From positions 1 to 5,507 of the forward strand of contig QMPB01000365.1 in the NCBI GenBank assembly GCA_003648395.1: a stretch of 5,507 bases of DNA. The letters run 5' to 3'. The position numbers and the translations under genes were made by a program. The stretch comes from Bacteroidota bacterium. GTDB taxonomy: Bacteria > Bacteroidota > Bacteroidia > Bacteroidales > UBA1556. This document shows, one piece after another, positions 1 to 5,507 of the stretch. Within the stretch, counting starts at the first letter, position 1. Each line of letters begins with the position of its first letter. Below the pieces are notes generated by a model that was not told the origin of the DNA, made no database searches, and worked only from the letters and a program-made list of their open reading frames with translations.

Positions 1-38
1 AAAATAATTAATAATTTAAACAATTAAAACATAATCAG

Positions 39-530
39 ATGAAGAAAGCAACAGCAATATTAAGTATGATAGTAATTTCAGTACTACTAATAAGTAGTCC
101 GTTAAGTGCACAAAAAGGTAATATGAATGGGATGAAAGGGAATAAGAACATGATGTATTCCAATTATCAGAAGAATTCTTTCCAAAATATACCTAATATC
201 ACTGACGAGCAAAAGACACAACTCAAAACAAAGAGAACGGCAATGATGAAAGAGGCTCTTCCATTAAGAAACTCCTTAAAAGAGAAGATGGCACGTTTAA
301 ACACCTTATCAAGTGCAACAGAACCAAATATGAAAGCTATAAACAAACAAATAGAAAGCATTGGTGAAGATAAGGTTGCAATAATGAAAATTAGAGCTAA
401 TTTTCGCCAAGAAGTACGAAAAGTTCTAACCGAAGATCAAAGAGTTTATTTTGACATGCATAGTGGTATGATGCAGAAAAATAAAGGCCATCACCATGGC
501 ATGAAAATGAAACAAGGTGCATATAAATAG
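39..530 (+). CDS. Spy/CpxP/ZraP-like periplasmic protein, Met/His-rich (putative metal-binding or chaperone)
   Basis: The 163-residue product begins with a clear signal peptide (KK at 2-3, hydrophobic stretch about 4-22, likely cleavage after Ala24 in LSA|QKG), so it is exported and probably periplasmic. The mature part is mostly helical and charged. It carries two LTxxQ-like motifs, ITDEQ at 54-58 and LTEDQ at 130-134, with PLRN at 75-78 between them. This is the pattern of the Spy/CpxP/ZraP/CnrX superfamily, whose members are small helical-hairpin periplasmic chaperones or metal sensors. Both ends are rich in possible metal ligands: Met29, 32, 38 and 39 near the N terminus, and His141, Met144, Met145, His151-153, Met155 and Met157 at the C terminus. 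There is no cysteine. Metal binding is inferred from composition only. The ATG at 39 has no Shine-Dalgarno sequence but an A-rich leader, usual for Bacteroidota. The promoter probably lies left of the window. The gene is followed by its own terminator, and no sigma/anti-sigma partner is visible. The family call is good; chaperone versus metal sensor is open. Confidence 0.86.
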   Translation: MKKATAILSMIVISVLLISSPLSAQKGNMNGMKGNKNMMYSNYQKNSFQNIPNITDEQKTQLKTKRTAMMKEALPLRNSLKEKMARLNTLSSATEPNMKAINKQIESIGEDKVAIMKIRANFRQEVRKVLTEDQRVYFDMHSGMMQKNKGHHHGMKMKQGAYK

Positions 531-554
531 TGTAATAAAATATAATAGTGTATT

Positions 555-588
555 AAATGGGATTTGATGTAAATTAAATCCCATTTTT
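555..588 (+). terminator. Intrinsic terminator of the Spy-like gene
   Basis: A perfect 11-bp inverted repeat (AAATGGGATTT at 555-565, AAATCCCATTT at 576-586) encloses a 10-nt loop, and the 3' arm runs into a T tract (584-588). It starts 24 nt after the stop at 530. It should separate the Spy-like gene from prs. The core is only three G:C pairs flanked by A:T pairs, so efficiency is uncertain. Confidence 0.8.
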
Positions 589-601
589 ATTGAAATAAAT
601 T

Positions 602-614
602 TCACAAATTGTGA
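602..614. promoter_or_regulatory. TTGTGA-type palindrome upstream of prs, possible operator
   Basis: TCACAA (602-607) and TTGTGA (609-614) are perfect 6-bp inverted arms around a single central A. A 1-nt loop makes an RNA hairpin unlikely, so a site for a dimeric DNA-binding protein is the more natural reading. A further TTGTGA copy in the same orientation as the right arm lies at 641-646, 32 bp downstream, overlapping the proposed -7 element. The half-site resembles the TGTGA of CRP/FNR-family sites, but the arms point the opposite way to the classical TGTGA-N6-TCACA. The binding protein is unknown and chance is possible in such AT-rich DNA. Confidence 0.35.
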
Positions 615-643
615 TAAAAAACCAATAGCTTTTTATATTTTTG
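609..643 (+). promoter_or_regulatory. Probable Bacteroidota-type promoter of prs
   Basis: TATTTTTG at 636-643 matches the Bacteroidota -7 consensus TAnnTTTG exactly. TTG at 609-611 could serve as the -33 element, but the gap of 24 nt is slightly longer than the usual spacing of about 17-23. The element ends 36 nt before the prs ATG, implying a short leader of roughly 30 nt. The -33 TTG lies inside the palindrome at 602-614, so a bound regulator could affect transcription start. Confidence 0.5.
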
Positions 644-679
644 TGATATCTTAAATCTTACAATTCTAAACACACAGAC

Positions 680-1627
680 ATGAAGCCAAAGGTTACCATT
701 TTTTCAGGAAACTCAAACCATGAATTAGCTAATAAAATAGCTAATACATATGGTATTGAACTAGGAAAAGTTACATTTTCAAAATTTAGTGATGGCGAAT
801 TCCAACCATCATTTGAGCAAACGATAAGAGGTCATGATATTTTTATTATACAGAGCACCTTTGCTCCTACTGAAAATATTTTTGAATTATTAATGATGGT
901 TGATGCAGCAAAAAGAGCTTCTGCTAGAAAGGTAGTAGTTATTATCCCCTATTTTGGATTTGCAAGACAAGACAGAAAAGATAAACCTCGCGTACCAATT
1001 GGTGCAAAATTAATGGCAAATTTACTTACCGCCGCAGGTGTTGATAGAGTGGTAGCTATGGACTTACATGCTGACCAGATACAAGGGTTCTTCGATGTAC
1101 CATTTGATCATATGTATGCTTCTAGCATATTTGTGCCCTATTTACAAAGTCTAAATTTAGATAACATTGTTATGGCATCTCCAGATACTGGAGGAGCAAA
1201 AAGAGCTGCTGCTTATGCAAAATTTCTAAATACTGATTTGGTAATCTGCTTTAAACAAAGAAGTGGTGCTAATAAGATTAGTAGCATGGTAGTAATTGGA
1301 GATGTAAAGGGAAAAGATGTTGTTCTTGTTGATGATATTATTGATACTGCTGGAACAATTAAAAAAGCGGCAAACTTAATGATGGAACAAGGAGCTAATT
1401 CTGTTCGTGCTTTAGCTACTCACGCAGTACTATCAGGAAATGCATATAAAAACATTAGAGAATCTGCTCTTAGCGAATTAATATTAACAGATACTATTCC
1501 ATTAAAAAATACAAGTTGTGATAAGATAAGCACTTTATCAACAGCAGCATTATTTGCTGATGTTATTCATAGAATTTCTCAGAATGAATCTATCTCTGAG
1601 CACTTTGAGTTTACTACTATTCTATAA
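680..1627 (+). CDS. prs: Ribose-phosphate pyrophosphokinase (PRPP synthetase)
   Basis: This cytoplasmic enzyme transfers pyrophosphate from ATP to ribose 5-phosphate, giving PRPP for purine, pyrimidine, histidine, tryptophan and NAD synthesis. At 315 residues it has the full class I length. Visible landmarks, in order, are: FSDGEF (36-41); RGHDIFIIQST (50-60); PYFGFARQDRKDKPR (90-104), including the ATP-binding Arg96-Gln97-Asp98; the PRPP synthetase signature starting DLHADQIQGFFD (128-139) with the conserved His130; SPDTGGAKRA (167-176); Lys192 and Arg194 of the catalytic loop; the PRPP-binding loop VDDIIDTAGT (217-226); and NESIS near the C terminus (302-306). KQR in the catalytic loop and DTAGT where E. 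coli has DTGGT are typical of Bacteroidota rather than defects. The ATG at 680 aligns with the usual start and has no Shine-Dalgarno sequence. The gene has its own candidate promoter and terminator and so appears monocistronic; no rplY or pth follows it. Identification is certain. Confidence 0.98.
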   Translation: MKPKVTIFSGNSNHELANKIANTYGIELGKVTFSKFSDGEFQPSFEQTIRGHDIFIIQSTFAPTENIFELLMMVDAAKRASARKVVVIIPYFGFARQDRKDKPRVPIGAKLMANLLTAAGVDRVVAMDLHADQIQGFFDVPFDHMYASSIFVPYLQSLNLDNIVMASPDTGGAKRAAAYAKFLNTDLVICFKQRSGANKISSMVVIGDVKGKDVVLVDDIIDTAGTIKKAANLMMEQGANSVRALATHAVLSGNAYKNIRESALSELILTDTIPLKNTSCDKISTLSTAALFADVIHRISQNESISEHFEFTTIL

Positions 1628-1654
1628 AGAAAAGTCAAAAACAAATATAATTAT

Positions 1655-1679
1655 AAAGCCGAGCATAAGCTCGGCTTTT
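1655..1679. terminator. Bidirectional intrinsic terminator between prs and the convergent outer-membrane gene
   Basis: AAAGCCGAGC (1655-1664) and GCTCGGCTTT (1669-1678) form a perfect 10-bp GC-cored stem with an ATAA loop. On the plus strand the stem ends in TTTT (1676-1679), 27 nt after the prs stop. On the minus strand it ends in TTTATAATTATATTT, just after the stop of the large gene at 1685. One hairpin can therefore serve both convergent genes; the plus-strand T tract is short. Confidence 0.88.
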
Positions 1680-1684
1680 GTCAT

Positions 1685-4600
1685 TTAAAAGAAAGCCCTT
1701 AATTGCACACTTCCTACATGAATTACATCAACTTTCTCACTCTTACGCCCATTATACACAAAGCTTAATTGAAGATTATTCATCAGATTTCGTTGATAAT
1801 TAATAGTCCAAGTATAATTAGTTCCAGGCTGAAGTCCATCAAGCATTTCAAAAGCAATATTTCCATTTGGAGTAGTATTATATTTAAGTTTAATCTGTTT
1901 AATATTTGCAGATAGACTACCCTTACTTAACATACTAAATTTACCTCTAAGTCCTATTTCTATGGATTGACTTTTTTCAGCTCCATATACTTGACTATTG
2001 TTTTTCTCCCCCATAGAAATAGGCAAACTGATTCTAAATATTCTATTAGGCTGAAATGTTATTCTAGCTTCTGTTTTATAGTAATCAATATCAAATTCCT
2101 TATTCTTAAAATAGTCTGAAAGAGCCATTTTATTTCCAATATCGCCATTTATCTGAATTAAGAATGCTCTATTAATATTCCACCTGAGCTTTATTTGATG
2201 TTCCTTTCTCTTTCTACTTTCGTAGCCGTTCATCATTAAAATCTTATTACTATTACTTAGTATAGTATAATCTGCACCATATTTTGAATGGCCTCTATTG
2301 AAATAGAAAGTGTTTCTAAATGAAGTATTTAAACTGTTTAGTAATTTATCTTCCAAATTGTTATAGAATGGATTAGCAAAATCATTCCAATCATTATTTA
2401 CTGTTTTTAATGAGCTTCTGTAAATTAGTTGATTTGAAAAATGAGCAATAATTTTAAGAAGTCCTATTTCCGATCTTCGCCACAGCCTTGATGGATTAAG
2501 CATAATGCTTGTGCTAAACTGATTGTTATAGGTTTTTGTATAATTATTACTAGGCACGTAAATTCTAATATAATTTGCTTGGTCTTGAAAAATAGCTACT
2601 TCAAATTCATCAAGCTCTTTTATTCCATTATCATTATAATCTATCCAAGAATAAACCCCTTTTCCTGCTGCTACTTCAATATAGCTAAAATCTTTACTAG
2701 CTTCCATTCCTGATCCAATTTGATAGAATGTTTGTGCACGGATGCTTCCCTTGGCCCAATTAACAATGTATTCAGCTCTACCGATGGAAGTCTGTTCTGG
2801 TTTTTGAGTTGTTAGTGAGCTATCTGTAATCATTAATTGCCGATAATTAGCTAGAATATTAATCTTATTTGCTTTCGATTTTAACATTGCCAATTTAAAC
2901 CCAAACTCATTAGCATTCATCGATTTTACAAGCTTTGTCGATGTTGGTAAATAATCTTCTCTCCATTTATAATGTATTCGCAAATTGGATTTTGATGTAT
3001 CTGGGCTTTGAATATATGTCTCAATCTCTTGAAATTTAAAACTGTTTTTGAATAAGCTATCGCTATTTTTAATATTGAAATTATTGTTTTCCGCATTTTC
3101 TTTTAATCCAATTTTATATCCATTAATGCTTTTTTCAATTCCAATTTTATGTCTAAAAAACCGTGTATTCCATCTTGTTTCAGTTGTATTTGTCAAAGAG
3201 ATATTTGTATTGAATTTCCATGTGTGTTTATTAATATTTGCAATAAGACTATTTCTATTTCCCTGATAAACCTCTTCTTCGATGAAATTTTTAAACGAAT
3301 ATTCAATAATTCCCGTTTTCTTCTTTACCAATTTAAATGTTGCTCCTATTAGTTGTTGATCTTTGTTCTCATAGTCTTGCACATTCCAATTTCTATTAAA
3401 CTCCACACTTCTAAATCTTTCTATTGGTTTAAAATCAGCATGAACAAATTCATAAGAAGCCGTAGATTTTAACTGCCAAGGATTAACTTTCTTTGATAGG
3501 TTAAGTGTATTGCTAATCCATACATTTAGAGCAGGAGCTGTATTATTTTCTTTATTGTAAGGTGAAATTAAATTCAGATCTTCATTACTAAAAGCAAGCT
3601 CTGCATGAATTATAGTATTCTTTATTATTTCTACTTCACCCATAGTGGTTATCATCTGTTTTCTTTTAGGTGTAACAAGCAATACGATAGGCTCATAATC
3701 ACCTTGACTGATGCCGCCAATTGGCTTTACCCACTTAAATACTCTTCCGTTGGCACTACTTTTATCCTGTACATAATTTCCATTTCCTGCTCCCACTAAT
3801 GAGAATGCCAATCTATAAAATGCGCTGTCTGGAGATATAGAATAAACATATACAGGAGAATATCCAAGACTATCTACTTTTTTATACAAAACCTCACTAC
3901 CATTAAATGCCACACTGTCGGCAGAAGGGCTTATTGCAAGCTGTAAACTATCACCAATACTATATAAAAGCTGTTTTTGAATGTCACTAAGTTCTTGATC
4001 AATGGGTTGGTTTTGAAGGTCGCTTTCAATATAATAATCTGTTTTCCATCGCCATTTATTAGTAGAATACTTAAATCCAACATTAGCAAGATAACGAGCA
4101 TAATATCTATCAGAATATTGAAATTCAACACTAATTCTTTTATCCTTATTAATGAGGAAAGAAGGCATAAAAACAATTTGAGCAGTATTATAATCTATTA
4201 TATAGTCGTAGTTCTGCCCACGTTTTAACAATATACCGTCAACAAAAACTTTTTCAGTTCCAGAGAGAACAATTATTGCCCTTTCAAAATTAGCACCAAT
4301 TAATTTATATGGCCCTTGATTACCTTCAATTCCTGCTATCTTATTTCTCGAATATTTACCTCTACTAAGGGCTACACTTCCATAAACATCTAACTTTGTT
4401 TTATTTTTTAAGTCTAGATTAGTACTAATATTTAGTCCTTGAGCTTTTTTATGGTAGTTGAGGAAGTATGATTTTGGACGTTTCATCTCAAAATCTCCAA
4501 CTGTAATTTGTCCTTTTTTATGTTTTATTTGAATAAATATTTTATCAAAATCTTGCAATTGTTGAGTATTACCATCAGGTTGTATAGGGATATTATCATC

Positions 4601-5161
4601 AGAAATAGAAGCAATAAGTTCAAGGTTATCAGATATTTTACCAGCTATTTGAAGATTCATGTTAGACATCACACTCAAATTCTGACTATTACCCACAGAA
4701 ACAGCTCTAGAGATACTTCCGCTTTTCTGGAAGTCGTTAAGCCCTAAAAAACCTCTATCATTCTTCTTTAATTGATGATTATAATAAGAGTAAAATTCTT
4801 GCTCCCCACATTCTGATTTAGGTTTTATTTCCCATTTTTTATGATAATACTCTGCTTTTATATCAAATAGAATAACATTATAATTTACTGTTATGGGTAA
4901 ATACTTTTTATCAACTTTCTTTGTAAATACAATATAAGAATCTGATGCATTAACTTTAAAAAATGAAGTGTCAATTTTTTTACCAGAATTATTTATTAAA
5001 GAAATAGTACTAGGTAATACAACTAAAGTATCTAAGAACAAAGTATCTTGAGTACTATTAAAGGTTTTTGAGCGTAGAGAGTTTGTATTCTGCGAAAACA
5101 CATTCACAGAAAGAAAGATAAGGTAGAGAATCGTAATAATCTTTCTAAAGTTCAAAACCAA
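1685..5161 (-). CDS. Large outer-membrane beta-barrel protein, uncharacterised Bacteroidota family
   Basis: The 1158-residue product has a signal peptide (FRK at 5-7, hydrophobic about 8-22, likely cleavage VFS|Q after 23). A soluble, beta-rich stretch (about 40-115) follows. The conserved block GSISRAVSVGN (148-158) through NIPIQPDGNTQQLQDFD (190-206) and VGDFEMKRP (221-229) comes next, then NQGPYKLIGAN (281-291) and RGQNYDYIIDYNTA (314-327). A probably non-barrel segment lies at about 385-500. From about 505 onward the sequence is short alternating polar/hydrophobic strands with many aromatics, as in a barrel. The last strand ends VQLRAFF with terminal Phe, the C-terminal signal expected for BAM-mediated insertion; no type IX secretion C-terminal domain is seen. 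DYNDNGIKELDE (841-852) resembles a calcium-binding loop. I recall these blocks from large Bacteroidota surface proteins of unknown function; size and barrel loosely recall SprA, but I see no basis to call it sprA. Reading starts at a TTG (5159-5161) preceded directly by in-frame TAATAA; the first in-frame ATG is at residue 165, far too late. TTG at codon 3 (5153-5155) is the alternative. The mature part has one Cys (118). Confidence 0.9.
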   Translation of the reverse strand: MVLNFRKIITILYLIFLSVNVFSQNTNSLRSKTFNSTQDTLFLDTLVVLPSTISLINNSGKKIDTSFFKVNASDSYIVFTKKVDKKYLPITVNYNVILFDIKAEYYHKKWEIKPKSECGEQEFYSYYNHQLKKNDRGFLGLNDFQKSGSISRAVSVGNSQNLSVMSNMNLQIAGKISDNLELIASISDDNIPIQPDGNTQQLQDFDKIFIQIKHKKGQITVGDFEMKRPKSYFLNYHKKAQGLNISTNLDLKNKTKLDVYGSVALSRGKYSRNKIAGIEGNQGPYKLIGANFERAIIVLSGTEKVFVDGILLKRGQNYDYIIDYNTAQIVFMPSFLINKDKRISVEFQYSDRYYARYLANVGFKYSTNKWRWKTDYYIESDLQNQPIDQELSDIQKQLLYSIGDSLQLAISPSADSVAFNGSEVLYKKVDSLGYSPVYVYSISPDSAFYRLAFSLVGAGNGNYVQDKSSANGRVFKWVKPIGGISQGDYEPIVLLVTPKRKQMITTMGEVEIIKNTIIHAELAFSNEDLNLISPYNKENNTAPALNVWISNTLNLSKKVNPWQLKSTASYEFVHADFKPIERFRSVEFNRNWNVQDYENKDQQLIGATFKLVKKKTGIIEYSFKNFIEEEVYQGNRNSLIANINKHTWKFNTNISLTNTTETRWNTRFFRHKIGIEKSINGYKIGLKENAENNNFNIKNSDSLFKNSFKFQEIETYIQSPDTSKSNLRIHYKWREDYLPTSTKLVKSMNANEFGFKLAMLKSKANKINILANYRQLMITDSSLTTQKPEQTSIGRAEYIVNWAKGSIRAQTFYQIGSGMEASKDFSYIEVAAGKGVYSWIDYNDNGIKELDEFEVAIFQDQANYIRIYVPSNNYTKTYNNQFSTSIMLNPSRLWRRSEIGLLKIIAHFSNQLIYRSSLKTVNNDWNDFANPFYNNLEDKLLNSLNTSFRNTFYFNRGHSKYGADYTILSNSNKILMMNGYESRKRKEHQIKLRWNINRAFLIQINGDIGNKMALSDYFKNKEFDIDYYKTEARITFQPNRIFRISLPISMGEKNNSQVYGAEKSQSIEIGLRGKFSMLSKGSLSANIKQIKLKYNTTPNGNIAFEMLDGLQPGTNYTWTINYQRNLMNNLQLSFVYNGRKSEKVDVIHVGSVQLRAFF
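2606..2641 (-). other. Calcium-loop-like motif within the outer-membrane protein
   Basis: These 12 codons encode DYNDNGIKELDE (residues 841-852). The order D-x-N-x-N-G then E at position 9 and E at position 12 fits the DxDxDG calcium-loop pattern seen in EF-hand, dockerin and thrombospondin-3-like repeats. Only one copy is present, inside a barrel-like region, so it may be an extracellular loop. Position 8 is Lys rather than the usual aliphatic residue, so this is not a canonical EF-hand. Calcium binding is inference. Confidence 0.45.
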
Positions 5162-5236
5162 TTATTATTTCTAATTAAAGAGCTAAAATACAGAAATAAA
5201 ATAGGTCTTCAAGCTTAGAATAATTATCAATTTCAT

Positions 5237-5269
5237 AAAAAGCCCCCATCCATAATTGAATGAGGGCTT
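5237..5269 (-). terminator. Intrinsic terminator of the gene at the right edge (minus strand)
   Basis: AAGCCC (5240-5245) pairs with GGGCTT (5264-5269). The stem continues past one mismatch (C5246/A5263) with CAT (5247-5249) against ATG (5260-5262), around a 10-nt loop. Read on the minus strand, the hairpin is followed by TTTTT (5241-5237). It begins about 48 nt past the stop at 5318, and upstream of the large outer-membrane gene. That gene should therefore have its own promoter within the roughly 75 nt between 5162 and 5236. On the plus strand no T tract follows. Confidence 0.72.
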
Positions 5270-5317
5270 AAATCTACCCATAATTGTTTATTATCCTTTA
5301 TATCTTTATTTTTTCAA

Positions 5318-5507
5318 TTATAGATACTTATCTAATTTTTTTCCATAAATATTCTCCTCTATATCGAATAAAGGCACCATTTGCTTATCTAAAGTCATAG
5401 TTCTAGCTACTGCATTATTATATTCTTCAGGATCTTGGTCTTTTCCACTTTTAGTGCCTGGTATTGGATCAAATTTAGAATTTACATGAACCCAATAAAG
5501 TATTGTA
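5318..5507 (-). CDS. C-terminal fragment of an unrecognised protein, cut by the window edge
   Basis: An open frame enters from the right edge (first full codon at 5506-5504) and runs 62 codons to TAA at 5318-5320. The visible peptide is hydrophilic, with aromatic and acidic residues (YWVHVNSKFDPIPGTK near its start; MVPLFDIEEN and YGKKLDKYL at the end). It ends in a charged tail, without the C-terminal aromatic strand of an outer-membrane barrel or a sorting domain. The other frames checked on this strand close quickly (one has TAA after 10 codons). The correctly placed minus-strand terminator downstream supports a real gene. I do not recognise the family and assign no function. The gene points the same way as the outer-membrane gene but is separated by a terminator. 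Confidence 0.7.
   Translation of the reverse strand, partial: TILYWVHVNSKFDPIPGTKSGKDQDPEEYNNAVARTMTLDKQMVPLFDIEENIYGKKLDKYL

Noticed and set aside
1..38. Leader of the first gene, searched for a promoter or riboswitch.
   Set aside because: Only AT-rich sequence with no TAnnTTTG match or stable hairpin; the relevant signals probably lie outside the window.
167..361. Minus-strand 64-codon frame opposite the Spy-like gene with a hydrophobic translation.
   Set aside because: It is antisense to a gene with a convincing signal peptide and family motifs; hydrophobicity is an expected artefact of reading a Lys-rich gene backwards.
3048..4747. Several plus-strand open frames of 64-83 codons opposite the large gene, and one short minus-strand frame within it (3931-4176).
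   Set aside because: They overlap a much longer, clearly coding frame, are low-complexity hydrophobic translations, and have no start-site or family support; they are antisense or out-of-frame shadows.
5191..5230. TATTTCTG (5198-5191, minus strand) as a -7 promoter element for the outer-membrane gene.
   Set aside because: It has one mismatch to TAnnTTTG, and no TTG lies at a suitable distance (the nearest give gaps of 11 or 29 nt). Too weak to annotate, although a promoter must exist in this region if the terminator works.
5186..5236. Minus-strand ATG at 5236-5234 starting a signal-peptide-like short reading frame (MKLIIILS...) in the same frame as the large gene, 25 codons upstream.
   Set aside because: It meets TAG after 17 codons, and then TAG, TAA and TAA before the large gene. 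It also begins inside the terminator region, so it cannot be the start of the large protein and has no other support.
5251..5286. Short direct repeat CATAATTG (5251-5258 and 5279-5286).
   Set aside because: Eight bases in AT-rich DNA, one copy in the terminator loop; no target-site duplication or mobile element context, so chance is sufficient.

Overview
The window is strongly AT-rich and looks like Bacteroidota (Bacteroidetes) chromosome. Four things support this. Start codons lack Shine-Dalgarno sequences. A TAnnTTTG-type -7 promoter element lies upstream of prs. The ribose-phosphate pyrophosphokinase has the Bacteroidota flavour of its signature motifs. The large outer-membrane protein has sequence blocks I associate only with Bacteroidota. 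I cannot place it below phylum from sequence alone.

Layout: (1) 39-530 (+), a small secreted Spy/CpxP/ZraP-like protein with Met- and His-rich ends, closed by a strong intrinsic terminator at 555-588. (2) 531-679, an intergenic region holding that terminator, then a TTGTGA-type palindrome and the probable prs promoter. (3) 680-1627 (+), prs, essentially certain. (4) 1655-1679, a 10-bp perfect hairpin between the convergent genes, able to terminate from both sides. (5) 1685-5161 (-), a 1158-residue secreted outer-membrane beta-barrel protein of a conserved but functionally uncharacterised Bacteroidota family; its only usable start codons are non-ATG. (6) 5162-5317, an intergenic region holding a minus-strand terminator and the leader of the large gene. 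(7) 5318-5507 (-), the last 62 codons of a further gene running off the right edge, not recognised.

The genes appear to be independent transcription units rather than an operon. Each is bounded by a terminator, and prs and the outer-membrane gene converge. prs supplies PRPP for nucleotide, His, Trp and NAD synthesis. The Spy-like protein and the big barrel both act in the envelope, but nothing in the sequence links them functionally. I see no mobile element, CRISPR array, tRNA or rRNA. I did not find a convincing new multi-gene system. The least-described item is the large outer-membrane protein, with its calcium-loop-like motif and unusual start.
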